From NCBI RefSeq assembly GCF_947259555.1, contig NZ_CAMYMD010000030.1, positions 1 to 43,295 of the forward strand: a DNA stretch of 43,295 nt. Reading direction: 5' to 3'. The translations under genes and the position numbers were made by a program. This DNA is from an uncultured Roseovarius sp. (GTDB lineage: Bacteria > Pseudomonadota > Alphaproteobacteria > Rhodobacterales > Rhodobacteraceae). Below, one piece after another: positions 15,859 through 23,230 of this stretch (its first letter is position 1; each line of letters begins with the position of its first letter). Under the pieces are notes generated by a model that saw nothing but the letters and a program-made list of their open reading frames with translations, was not told where the DNA came from and made no database searches.

Positions 15859-17232
15859 ATGTCACAGAACCCGCCCAGCCTTCGCCCCGACCTCGCCCCG
15901 CGCGCCCGCCTGACCGAGACACCCCGCAGCGGCCAGCCGACCATCGGCATGGTCTCACTGGGCTGTCCCAAGGCGCTGGTGGACAGCGAGCGTATCCTCA
16001 CCCGGCTGCGCGCCGAGGGCTACGGCATCTCGCCCGATTATACCGGCGCGGATGCGGTGATCGTGAACACCTGCGGCTTTCTCGACAGCGCCAAGGCCGA
16101 AAGCCTCGAGGCCATCGGCGAGGCATTGGCCGAAAATGGCCGGGTGATCGTCACGGGCTGTCTCGGGGCCGAGCCCGATTACATCACCGGGGTGCATCCC
16201 CGCGTCCTCGCCGTCACCGGGCCGCATCAATACGAGCAGGTGCTCGATGCCGTGCATGCCGCCGTGCCGCCCTCGCCCGATCCGTTCATTGACCTGCTGC
16301 CCGCCTCGGGCGTAAGCCTGACACCGCGCCATTACAGCTATCTCAAGATTTCCGAGGGCTGTAATCACAAGTGCAAATTCTGCATCATCCCCGACATGCG
16401 CGGGCGTCTTGCCAGCCGTCCGGCCCATGCGGTGATCCGCGAGGCCGAAAAGCTGGTCGAAAGCGGCGTGCGCGAACTCTTGGTGATCTCTCAGGACACC
16501 TCCGCCTATGGCGTCGATATCAAGCACGCCGAGGCGAACGGCCACCGCGCTCATATCACCGATCTGGCGCGCGATCTGGGGTCACTCGGCGCATGGGTCC
16601 GGCTGCATTACGTCTACCCCTATCCGCATGTGCGCGAGTTGATCCCGCTGATGGCGGAAGGGCTGGTGCTGCCCTATCTCGACATTCCCTTCCAGCACGC
16701 CCATCCCGACACGCTCAAACGCATGGCCCGGCCGGCCGCCGCCGCGCGCACCCTCGATGAAATCGCCGCATGGCGCGCGATCTGCCCCGACATCGCCCTG
16801 CGCTCCACCTTCATCGTCGGCTATCCCGGCGAAACCGAGGCGGAATTCCAGACGCTTCTGGATTGGCTGGATGAGGCGCAGCTCGACCGGGTGGGGTGCT
16901 TTCAATATGAGAATGTCGCGGGGGCCCGCTCCAACGCCCTGCCGGATCACGTCGCCCAAGAGGTCAAACAGGACCGCTGGGACCGGTTCATGGCCAAGGC
17001 ACAGGCGATCTCCGAGGCGAAACTCGCCGCGAAGGTGGGCCAGCATCTCGACGTGATCGTCGACGATATCGACGCCGACGGCATCGCCACCTGCCGCACC
17101 AAGGCCGACGCCCCGGAGATCGACGGGAACCTGTTTATTGACGAGGGAACGAGTGCGCTCTCGGTCGGCGACATCGTCACCGTCGAGGTGGACGAGGCGG
17201 GGGAGTACGATTTGTGGGGTAAGATTTACTAA
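15859..17232 (+). CDS. rimO: Ribosomal protein S12 methylthiotransferase RimO
   Basis: This radical-SAM enzyme adds a methylthio group to an aspartate of ribosomal protein S12. The 457-residue product has the N-terminal MTTase domain with its three cluster cysteines ([28 protein letters not shown]), the radical-SAM motif CNHKCKFC at about residue 170, and a C-terminal TRAM domain from about residue 390. The sequence [19 protein letters not shown] matches RimO rather than MiaB. The ATG at 15859 was chosen because the family begins shortly after; the frame upstream overlaps the asmA promoter. It ends 4 bases inside the stop of the convergent 203-residue protein gene. Confidence 0.95.
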   Translation: MSQNPPSLRPDLAPRARLTETPRSGQPTIGMVSLGCPKALVDSERILTRLRAEGYGISPDYTGADAVIVNTCGFLDSAKAESLEAIGEALAENGRVIVTGCLGAEPDYITGVHPRVLAVTGPHQYEQVLDAVHAAVPPSPDPFIDLLPASGVSLTPRHYSYLKISEGCNHKCKFCIIPDMRGRLASRPAHAVIREAEKLVESGVRELLVISQDTSAYGVDIKHAEANGHRAHITDLARDLGSLGAWVRLHYVYPYPHVRELIPLMAEGLVLPYLDIPFQHAHPDTLKRMARPAAAARTLDEIAAWRAICPDIALRSTFIVGYPGETEAEFQTLLDWLDEAQLDRVGCFQYENVAGARSNALPDHVAQEVKQDRWDRFMAKAQAISEAKLAAKVGQHLDVIVDDIDADGIATCRTKADAPEIDGNLFIDEGTSALSVGDIVTVEVDEAGEYDLWGKIY

Positions 17233-17840
17233 GGTTTTACGCCCTGACCATTTACTGGCTTAATGTCGTCGCGCGCACGATCAATTAGCATTTCGTAAAA
17301 TTGCGTATCTTTGCTTATATCTTTTGGCTCAACACTCATGATGACTTGAATTGACGAACGCTCGTCAAAAGACAAACCTTCAATAAACTCATTTAATTTC
17401 AGAATTTCCTCGCTGTCGAATGATGCAAATTTCACTTTACCAGTAGCAGTGCCGCCAATCTTGACCAGACGTGCATCTGATCCCCAAGAATCTGCCAACT
17501 CGTTAAATTTCTCATATGCCCCGCTAGAGACCGACATATTGGCCACTGACACCGAAAGCGTATCGGCACCGTCTGATAACACCATCAGTGAATCTAAAAC
17601 TTGATCGGTCCTGTGGTCTAACCCTCGCGCTACTGCATCAAGGATTTTATCTTCGGCTTCGACTATTCTCTTCTCAATGGTGTTACGCGCAGTCTCAGCT
17701 TTTTGGAACTCCAAGTCCGATTTTCCAGTTATCCTGGCCTCGGCTGTTTCTATTCCTGCAGATACCATATACTGATTGGCAGCTATCGCAGCCACCAATA
17801 AACCAATTAGAACAAGGATATCTCCCAGCTTCAGGTTCAT
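17229..17840 (-). CDS. AT-rich membrane-anchored coiled-coil protein, unknown
   Basis: This 203-residue protein has one N-terminal membrane helix (about residues 7-23, [17 protein letters not shown]), then a charged, probably coiled-coil region ([31 protein letters not shown]), and a small C-terminal domain. No family is recognised. Its GC is far below the neighbours: the lines at 17281 and 17341 are about 33% GC, against about 65% around. The start is the ATG at 17838-17840 after TGGATGGTTG, a weak site; the preceding 30-residue ORF ends 11 bases upstream. It ends convergently with rimO, overlapping it by four bases. The low GC and lack of homology suggest transfer. Confidence 0.7.
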   Translation of the reverse strand: MNLKLGDILVLIGLLVAAIAANQYMVSAGIETAEARITGKSDLEFQKAETARNTIEKRIVEAEDKILDAVARGLDHRTDQVLDSLMVLSDGADTLSVSVANMSVSSGAYEKFNELADSWGSDARLVKIGGTATGKVKFASFDSEEILKLNEFIEGLSFDERSSIQVIMSVEPKDISKDTQFYEMLIDRARDDIKPVNGQGVKP

Positions 17841-17851
17841 CAACCATCCAG

Positions 17852-17944
17852 TCAAAACAAGAGTATAGTTATGGTTCCCACCACGATAAAGATCGTGGCG
17901 AACACAATTGCAACTTGCAAGCCTATTCGACTGAAAATGATCAT
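17852..17944 (-). CDS. 30-residue membrane peptide in AT-rich operon
   Basis: A strong Shine-Dalgarno GGAGG (17950-17954 on the minus strand) sits five bases before an ATG at 17942-17944. The frame gives a 30-residue peptide with one long hydrophobic stretch, in pieces IGLQVAIVFATIFIVVGT and ITILLF, then a TGA at 17852-17854. The next gene's ATG is 11 bases on, so translation is probably coupled. Nothing similar is recognised. The ribosome-binding site is far better than that of the following gene, which favours the short ORF being genuine. The coding part also contains a perfect 7-bp hairpin (CCACGAT/ATCGTGG, 17881-17898). Confidence 0.6.
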   Translation of the reverse strand: MIIFSRIGLQVAIVFATIFIVVGTITILLF

Positions 17945-18014
17945 GATGACCTCCTACGCGGAAGTAATATAACACGCCCGTAAGTTAACACTCTGTAACC
18001 AAACTGCGCAAATT

Positions 18015-18043
18015 CGCGATGGGGTGTGATCCACGCCTTCGCG
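18015..18043. promoter_or_regulatory. Imperfect inverted repeat between divergent units
   Basis: The outer arms CGCGA/TCGCG are perfect and the inner arms pair 5 of 7 (GG, GTG with mismatches), making 10 of 12 pairs around a 5-base loop. No T-run follows. It lies between the AT-rich operon and the DUF393 gene, which diverge, so it could be an operator for either. Confidence 0.35.
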
Positions 18044-18091
18044 GATATGTCGGGGTGCCATGATGACGCAGTATGCGCGGTCTTTCCGCAA

Positions 18092-18124
18092 TCTCCTCCT
18101 ACTCTAACTGTAGTAGCGAGGAGA
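18092..18124 (+). promoter_or_regulatory. Shine-Dalgarno-sequestering hairpin before DUF393 gene
   Basis: TCTCCTCCTACT (18092-18103) pairs with AGTAG, a bulged C (18117), and GAGGAGA (18118-18124): 12 base pairs, one bulge, loop CTAACTGT. GAGGAG (18118-18123) is the only ribosome-binding site for the ATG at 18130. The stem therefore fully covers it. This is the geometry of an RNA thermometer or a translational switch. Confidence 0.6.
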
Positions 18125-18129
18125 CCCGC

Positions 18130-18516
18130 ATGACCACCGAAACCGATGTGCTCTACAATGCCCGCTGCCCGGTCTGTCGGGCCGAGATCGACCATTACCG
18201 CGGCTACGCCGAGGCGCGGGGCCTGCCGGTGGCGTTTCACGATCTCAACACCCGCGATCTGGCCGATTGGGGGATCGGGGCCGATGCGGCCGCCCGGCGT
18301 TTGCATGTGCGGCAGGGCGGGCGCATTCTGTCGGGGGTGGATGCCTTCATCGCCCTCTGGCGGGCGCTGCCGCGCTATCGGTGGATCGCGCGGATCGTGG
18401 CCCTGCCGGGGCTGCGGCAGGCCGCGCATCTGATCTACGAGCGCCTCCTGGCCCCACGGCTTTATGCCCGGCACCTGGCGCGTGAACGCCGCAAGGACGC
18501 GCGCACATCGCCTTGA
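18130..18516 (+). CDS. DUF393 (DCC-family) thiol-disulfide oxidoreductase-like protein
   Basis: This 128-residue protein has the DUF393 signature DVLYNARCPVCRAEIDHYR, with the redox-type CxxC at residues 13 and 16, and the following FHDLNTRDL and GGRILSGVDAFIALWRALPRYR. Family members are called DCC-type thiol-disulfide oxidoreductase-like, but no physiological substrate is established. The ATG at 18130 is preceded by GAGGAG, which is locked in a hairpin. It diverges from the AT-rich operon and is followed by a 310-base gap. Confidence 0.85.
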   Translation: MTTETDVLYNARCPVCRAEIDHYRGYAEARGLPVAFHDLNTRDLADWGIGADAAARRLHVRQGGRILSGVDAFIALWRALPRYRWIARIVALPGLRQAAHLIYERLLAPRLYARHLARERRKDARTSP

Positions 18517-18826
18517 GCGAGATGTTTCAAGCCTGCGCAGGCCGATACTTTGACCCGCGTCAAAATGTTGTTTGGCGTTCAAGACGGCATATTGAATTTT
18601 CTACGCAGGGTTGCGCATTTTCAACACGCGCTTGCGATTATCCGCCGATTTTCGAGGCTTTTCAGCATGTCTGTGCCACTCAAAGGAGTGTGACCCCGGC
18701 CCCGTTGTGTCACCCTTGTCGGAGTGGATACCAAGACCGATATGCACGGTAACGGTAGCAACCGTGGCTGCCCCGGCATTTTCTTTCCCCGGCCGGGGCA
18801 ATCGAACAGAGTGAAAGGAAGAGAAC
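18517..18826. other. 310-base intergenic region before the OMP gene
   Basis: Besides the FNR-like box at 18549-18564, it holds the palindromes GCCTGCGCAGGC (18531-18542) and CCCCGGCCGGGG (18787-18798) and a small CACTC/GAGTG hairpin. Two possible sigma-70-like pairs lie before the OMP gene (TTGTGT-16-GATACC and TTGTCG-17-GATATG); neither can be preferred. A TTG-initiated 67-codon frame at 18611-18814 is not supported. Confidence 0.4.
18549..18564. promoter_or_regulatory. FNR/Crp-type box
   Basis: TTTGACCCGCGTCAAA is a perfect palindrome matching the Crp/Fnr half-site pattern TTGAY-N4-RTCAA (FnrL-like in Rhodobacterales). A -10-like CATATT sits at 18588-18593; if used, transcription starts near 18600 and the box is centred about 43 bases upstream, close to the class II activator position. 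The transcript would run into the OMP gene with a leader of about 227 bases. Confidence 0.5.
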
Positions 18827-19423
18827 ATGTTGAAGACAACAACAGCACTCGCAACTGGAGCGGCCCTGCTGGCGAGCCCCGCTCTTGCAGGCAATATCGA
18901 AGAGCCGGCGCCCGAACCGGTGGTCGAGGCGCCCGTGGTGCCTGTCGCCCCCGCGAGTCCGAACTGGACCGGCTTTTATGGGGGTGGTCAGATCGGCTGG
19001 GCCTGGGTCGATACCGACCTTGCCGGCGTTGATGGCGATGACCTCATCGGCGGTGTCAATCTCGGGTATGACTTTGATCTGGGCAACAATTGGGTCGTTG
19101 GCGCCGGTGCTGATTACGACTTTGCCGATATCAGCCTGTCGGGTGCCAATGCCAGCGTCGAGAACGTGTTTCGGGCCAAGCTGCGCGGCGGCTACAAGAT
19201 CGGGCAGGGCCTCGCCTATGGCACCACCGGCTATGCCTGGGCAGATACCGATAACATCGGAGACGACGATGGCTGGTTCATTGGCGGTGGCTACGAGCAT
19301 ATGATCACCGAGAACATCTCGCTTGGCGGCGAGCTGCTGTATCACCAGTTCGATGACTTCGGCACAGCGAATACCGATGTCGAAGCAACCACCCTTCAGA
19401 CGCGGGCGACATTCCGCTTTTGA
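18827..19423 (+). CDS. Outer-membrane beta-barrel protein
   Basis: This 198-residue protein has a signal peptide (cleavage after ALA at about residue 21), a proline/glutamate-rich linker (EEPAPEPVVEAPVVPVAP) and an eight-strand-type outer-membrane barrel (OMP_b-brl/porin-like). Typical features are NWTGFYGGGQIGWAW at the barrel start, alternating hydrophobic residues in each strand, and the terminal phenylalanine in ATFRF. The role is unknown. The ATG at 18827 follows AAAGGAAGAGAAC. A good terminator follows, so it is a single-gene unit with a long, palindrome-rich upstream region containing an FNR-like box. Confidence 0.88.
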   Translation: MLKTTTALATGAALLASPALAGNIEEPAPEPVVEAPVVPVAPASPNWTGFYGGGQIGWAWVDTDLAGVDGDDLIGGVNLGYDFDLGNNWVVGAGADYDFADISLSGANASVENVFRAKLRGGYKIGQGLAYGTTGYAWADTDNIGDDDGWFIGGGYEHMITENISLGGELLYHQFDDFGTANTDVEATTLQTRATFRF

Positions 19424-19445
19424 TCTTGGGTGCGACACATGCGAG

Positions 19446-19472
19446 GGGCGGTCCAGCCGGGCCGCCCTTTTT
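19446..19472 (+). terminator. OMP gene terminator
   Basis: GGGCGGTCC (19446-19454) pairs with GGGCCGCCC (19459-19467) over nine positions with one G-T, loop AGCC, then TTTTT (19468-19472). Confidence 0.88.
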
Positions 19473-19495
19473 GCATGAGCACATGCCTGCACATC

Positions 19496-20191
19496 TCAGT
19501 CGAGCCGAAGTCTGTCCTTGAGCGCCCGCAGCGTGTGCCGGTCGGCATCCTCCATCGCGGCTACGCGTGACTTGAAGAGCGTCGCCTGAGATTTCAGCAT
19601 CAGCCCGTCTTCCAATGTTTTCAGATGGTTGGCGCGCAGCGTGTCGCCGGTCGAGGTGATATCGGCAATCGCCTCGGCGGTCTCGTTCTTGACGGTGCCC
19701 TCGGTCGCGCCCTGACTGTCGACCAGCTGATAATCGGCCACCCCGTTCTCGCGCAGGAAATCGCGCACGAGGCGGTGATATTTCGTGGCAATGCGCAAGC
19801 GAAATCCGTGCTTTAGCCGGAACGCGGCGGCGGCGGCGTCAAGGTCGTCGAGATGGCTGACATCTACCCAACAGCGCGGCACCGCCAGCACCAGATCGGC
19901 CTGCCCGAAGCCCAGTTCGGCCAGTTCGCCGACCTTGTTTTCCCATTGACCAAGTTTTTCGCGCACCAGATCGGTGCCGGTCACGCCCAGATGAATGCGC
20001 CCGGCGGCCAGTTCGCGTGGGATTTCTCCGGCCGACAGCAGGATAAGCTCAACATTGTCGATGCCCTGGACAAAGCCCGCATATTCGCGCTCTGATCCGG
20101 CGCGGCCCAGTTCGATGCCGTGCTTGCCGAACCAGTCAAAGGTCTTTTCCATCAGCCGCCCCTTGGACGGCACCCCCAGTTTCAGGGTCAT
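19496..20191 (-). CDS. hisG: ATP phosphoribosyltransferase, short form
   Basis: This catalyses the first step of histidine synthesis, joining ATP and PRPP. The 231-residue product is the short form, lacking the C-terminal regulatory domain, so it works with HisZ, which is encoded directly upstream. Motifs seen are LKLGVPSKGRLMEKTFDW at the start, GIDNVELILLSAGEIPREL, LGVTGTDLVREK and the PRPP loop near SQGATEGTVKNETAEAIADI. Its ATG at 20189-20191 overlaps the hisZ stop by four bases, so the two are coupled and made in similar amounts. Confidence 0.95.
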   Translation of the reverse strand: MTLKLGVPSKGRLMEKTFDWFGKHGIELGRAGSEREYAGFVQGIDNVELILLSAGEIPRELAAGRIHLGVTGTDLVREKLGQWENKVGELAELGFGQADLVLAVPRCWVDVSHLDDLDAAAAAFRLKHGFRLRIATKYHRLVRDFLRENGVADYQLVDSQGATEGTVKNETAEAIADITSTGDTLRANHLKTLEDGLMLKSQATLFKSRVAAMEDADRHTLRALKDRLRLD

Positions 20192-21273
20192 GTCGCACCC
20201 CCAAGGCTCAGCGCCAGACCGGGGCGGATCACCCCGCCCACGGCCGGAATCTCGCGCCCTTGCCCCAGTTGCCGGGTCAGCGCGTCATAGCGCCCGCCGG
20301 TCGCCACGGGGGGCAGGTCGGGGCGCCTTTCTGCATAGAACCCAAAGACAAAGCCGTCGTAATATTCCATCTGCGTGCGCCCGTAGCTGGCCTCGAAATC
20401 CAGTTTGGTGATGTCCAGCCCGCGCGCCGTCAGCGCCTCCAGCCGTTTGGCCAGACGGTCCACCGCGCCCTGAATCGCGGGCAGGTCCACGGCGATGTCG
20501 CGCAGCCGTTCCAGCGCGTTGTCGCTGGTTTCGCGCACCGCCAGCACGGCATCGAGCAGTTCGACCTCGGCGGCGGAGATCGGGGCGGTCTGCGCATCCT
20601 CGCGCAATGCGTTGATCCGGCTTGATATTTCATCCGGGCCGCGCAGTCCGATCATCGGCTCGGCCCCGGCCATCGGCTCTGCGGCGGCGAGGAGCGCCGC
20701 GCGCTGCTCGGGCACCGGGGATTTGCCCGAGAACCGGTCGATCAGCGCGCGAAACCGGCGGGGCCGCCAAATATGCCGCCTGAGCGCGGCCTTGCGCCGC
20801 TCGGTCGTGCGCAACCCCTCGACCGCAGCCATGAGGATGCCGATATCACCGGTTGCGGCGCGCAGGCCAAGCGGGCGCAGGATATTGAAAAACATCGAGA
20901 AAACTTCGGCATCCGCCGCTTCGGGCGCGGCGCGCTCGAAGATCTCGAATCCCACTTGCGTGTATTCATTGGCGCGGGCGGCATCCTCTTCCTGACGGCG
21001 AAACACCTCGCCGGAATAGGTGTAGCGCGCGGGTTCGGCGCCGTGCTCCATATGCATCTGCACCACCGGCACGGTGAAATCCGGGCGCAGCATCTGCTCG
21101 CCGCGCAGGGCGTCCGAGGTCACGTAGGCGCGGGCGCGGATATCCTCGCCATAGAGATCAAGCAGCACCTCGGCGGGTTGCAGGACAGAGGTTTCAACGG
21201 GCAGAGCGCCCGCCGCCTCGAAGAGGCTACGCAGGCGCGCGGCCTCGGCGCGGATTGCGGCACGGTCCGGCAT
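20188..21273 (-). CDS. hisZ: ATP phosphoribosyltransferase regulatory subunit HisZ
   Basis: This is a catalytically inactive histidyl-tRNA-synthetase-like protein that forms the hetero-octamer with short HisG and gives it histidine feedback. The 361-residue product shows class II synthetase folds (LRPDFTVPVVQMHMEH, YSGEVFRRQEED, and YYDGFVFGFYAE) but lacks the anticodon domain found in HisS. The ATG at 21271-21273 overlaps the hisS stop by four bases, which fixes the start; a longer open frame reaches into hisS. The run is hisS-hisZ-hisG. Confidence 0.93.
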   Translation of the reverse strand: MPDRAAIRAEAARLRSLFEAAGALPVETSVLQPAEVLLDLYGEDIRARAYVTSDALRGEQMLRPDFTVPVVQMHMEHGAEPARYTYSGEVFRRQEEDAARANEYTQVGFEIFERAAPEAADAEVFSMFFNILRPLGLRAATGDIGILMAAVEGLRTTERRKAALRRHIWRPRRFRALIDRFSGKSPVPEQRAALLAAAEPMAGAEPMIGLRGPDEISSRINALREDAQTAPISAAEVELLDAVLAVRETSDNALERLRDIAVDLPAIQGAVDRLAKRLEALTARGLDITKLDFEASYGRTQMEYYDGFVFGFYAERRPDLPPVATGGRYDALTRQLGQGREIPAVGGVIRPGLALSLGGAT

Positions 21274-22817
21274 CAGCTTTGCCCCGTCAGGATGTCGCGG
21301 ACTTTTTCGACCAGTTGATCGCGCGGCACCTCGTATTGGCTGGGGCGTTCCTTCCATTCCTCAAGCGTGGCATTCTCGGCGATCTGCGCGCCGAGGATTA
21401 GATCCTTGATCTGCACCACGCCGCGCGCCTGTTCGTCGCCGCCCTCGATGATCGCTACCGGGCTGCCGCGCCGGTCGGCGTATTTCATTTGGTTGCCGAA
21501 GTTCTTGGGGTTGCCGAGATAGACCTCGGCGCGGATGCCCGCTTGCCGGAGTTCGCCCACCATTGCCTGATAATCGGCCATGCGGTCGCGATCCATCACG
21601 GTGACGACCACGGGCCCCTGCGCCTCGCCCCCGATGCGGCCCTTTTCGCGCAGGGCGGCGAGGAGGCGATCGACGCCGATGGAGACGCCCACGGCGGGCA
21701 CCTGCTGCCCGGTGAAGCGCGCCACGAGGTCGTCATAACGGCCCCCGCCCGCAACGCTGCCGAACTGGCGCGGGCGGCCCTTTTCGTCAAGGATTTCAAA
21801 GGTCAGTTCGGCCTCGAAGACCGGGCCGGTATAGTAGCCGAGGCCGCGCACGACGGAGGGGTCGATGACGATACGGTCATGGCCGTAGCCTTGGGCAGCC
21901 AGAAGATCGGCGATCTGTTCGAGTTCGGCAACGCCTTCCTCGCCTTGGGGAGAGTCTTCAACGAGATTGCGTAAGTTCGCTACAGTTTGGGAATTGTCGT
22001 CGGCTTTTGCCCCTAGGAACTTTACCAAACTTTCGACGGCTACCGGCGGCATCTTCAATCCGGGAATGAATGCTCCCGATGCATCTTTCCTGCCGTCAGT
22101 AAGTAACTCGGCAACACCTTCAACACCGACCTTATCAAACTTGTCGAGAGTTCGCATGATGTCGTCAGTTATTTCATAAACCCTTTGCTGCCCAACCTTC
22201 ATCGCTCTTTCAATCACGGCAGGATCGCCTTCCTGCTGATCGGGAGCGAATGCGCGATCCATTACCTTGTCGATGATCCCGTTCAAAACCTTTCGGTTGT
22301 TCACCCGCACCACGTAGTCGCCGCGCGGGATGCCGACCTCTTCCAGCGCATCGGCCAGCATGGCGCAGATCTCGGCATCCGCCGCCATCGACGCCGTGCC
22401 CACCGTATCCGCATCGCATTGGTAGAATTGCCGAAACCGTCCCGGCCCCGGCTTTTCATTGCGCCAGACCGGGCCCATGGCGTAGCGCCGGTAGGGCGTC
22501 GGCAGATCGTTGCGGTGTTGGGCGTAGACGCGGGCCAGCGGCGCGGTCAGGTCATAGCGCAGCGCCAGCCATTTCTCGTCTTCGTCCTGCCAGGCAAAGA
22601 CCCCGTCGTTGGGGCGATCCACGTCGGGCAGGAACTTGCCCAAAGCCTCGACCGTCTCCACTGCGCTGCTCTCCAGCGCGTCGAACCCGTAGCGATGATA
22701 GACCCCGGCGATGGCGTTCAGCATCGCGGCGCGCTCGGTCACATCCGCGCCGAAATAATCGCGGAACCCCTTGGGCGTTTCGGCCTTGGGGCGGGGCTGT
22801 TTCTTGGGCTTGGCCAT
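21273..22817 (-). CDS. hisS: Histidyl-tRNA synthetase with insertion
   Basis: This charges tRNA-His. The 514-residue product is longer than the E. coli type (about 424). Class II motifs are motif 1 near FRDYFGADV, motif 2 [27 protein letters not shown] (shown in part as [17 protein letters not shown]) and motif 3 [13 protein letters not shown], with the anticodon domain at the C terminus. An extra segment lies between motifs 2 and 3 (roughly residues 185-290). The DNA for that segment, about 21955-22260, is only 45-58% GC against about 65% on both sides. The ATG at 22815-22817 ([16 protein letters not shown]) lies below a clear promoter; the extension to 23087 is rejected. Confidence 0.95.
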   Translation of the reverse strand: MAKPKKQPRPKAETPKGFRDYFGADVTERAAMLNAIAGVYHRYGFDALESSAVETVEALGKFLPDVDRPNDGVFAWQDEDEKWLALRYDLTAPLARVYAQHRNDLPTPYRRYAMGPVWRNEKPGPGRFRQFYQCDADTVGTASMAADAEICAMLADALEEVGIPRGDYVVRVNNRKVLNGIIDKVMDRAFAPDQQEGDPAVIERAMKVGQQRVYEITDDIMRTLDKFDKVGVEGVAELLTDGRKDASGAFIPGLKMPPVAVESLVKFLGAKADDNSQTVANLRNLVEDSPQGEEGVAELEQIADLLAAQGYGHDRIVIDPSVVRGLGYYTGPVFEAELTFEILDEKGRPRQFGSVAGGGRYDDLVARFTGQQVPAVGVSIGVDRLLAALREKGRIGGEAQGPVVVTVMDRDRMADYQAMVGELRQAGIRAEVYLGNPKNFGNQMKYADRRGSPVAIIEGGDEQARGVVQIKDLILGAQIAENATLEEWKERPSQYEVPRDQLVEKVRDILTGQS

Positions 22818-22849
22818 GGGTGTCGTCCTTGCGGCGGCTGTCGTGGCGC

Positions 22850-22878
22850 GGTCTAGCCGAAGGGCCGCGCGGGGGCAA
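22850..22878 (-). promoter_or_regulatory. hisS-hisZ-hisG promoter
   Basis: On the minus strand TTGCCC (22873-22878) and TAGACC (22850-22855) have 17 bases between them, predicting a start near 22843 and a leader of about 26 bases before hisS. A tandem repeat lies just upstream. Confidence 0.55.
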
Positions 22879-22883
22879 GGCGG

Positions 22884-22905
22884 GCTCGATGATTGCTCGA
22901 TGATT
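22884..22905. repeat. 11-bp tandem repeat above the hisS promoter
   Basis: GCTCGATGATT occurs twice head to tail (22884-22894 and 22895-22905), six bases upstream of the hisS -35. The period of 11 is about one helical turn, so both copies face the same side, as in tandem binding sites. It is also 34 bases before slyX, which diverges. Confidence 0.5.
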
Positions 22906-22938
22906 GACCGCGCCCGCCCGCGCGCGTAAGGCGATGCG

Positions 22939-23133
22939 ATGACCGATCTGGAAGAGAAACTCGCCCATCTCATGCGCAGCGTCGATGACCTGTCGGATGT
23001 CATCGCGCGGCAGGACCGCGAGATCGACTGGCTGCGCGGGCGCGTCCAGATGCTGCTGGAGCGTGAGGCGGCCCGGCGCGAGGACAATGAGGGCAGCGTG
23101 TTCCTCGGCGACGAGCGCCCGCCGCATTATTGA
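22939..23133 (+). CDS. slyX: SlyX family protein
   Basis: This 64-residue protein is a SlyX homologue: an amphipathic coiled coil ([21 protein letters not shown], then [11 protein letters not shown]) with the conserved ending ERPPHY. SlyX function is unknown. The ATG at 22939 follows AAGGCGATGCG, a weak ribosome-binding site. The stop codon lies in the first arm of a hairpin. Confidence 0.85.
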   Translation: MTDLEEKLAHLMRSVDDLSDVIARQDREIDWLRGRVQMLLEREAARREDNEGSVFLGDERPPHY

Positions 23134-23218
23134 CACGGACGTGTAAAGGCCCGTGTCACCCCGGACTTGATCCGGGGTCTCTTGGGGCGCAGAGATCCCG
23201 GGTCAGGCCCGGGATGAC
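23131..23218. repeat. Palindromic repeat (REP/BIME-like) between slyX and dnaE
   Basis: Three stems lie side by side: TGACACGG/CCGTGTCA (23131-23158), CCCCGGA/TCCGGGG (loop CTTGA), and ATCCCGGG/CCCGGGAT (loop TCAGG). The last two are also mirror images, so the 64 bases from 23155 to 23218 form a larger imperfect palindrome (GTCACCCCGG...CCCGGGATGAC). Repeats of this composition (CCCCGGACTTGATCCGGGG) are, as I recall, common in alphaproteobacterial genomes. It separates the convergent genes slyX and dnaE. Confidence 0.8.
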
Positions 23219-23230
23219 GTGAGGCGTGTT

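Noticed and set aside
17841..17975. N-terminal extension of the 203-residue protein up to a GTG at 17975
   Set aside because: It would overlap the 30-residue ORF in another frame, has no Shine-Dalgarno, and the membrane helix fits the ATG at 17840.
18611..18814. 67-codon frame before the OMP gene
   Set aside because: It has a TTG start with GCAGGG touching it, no signature, and passes through palindromes.
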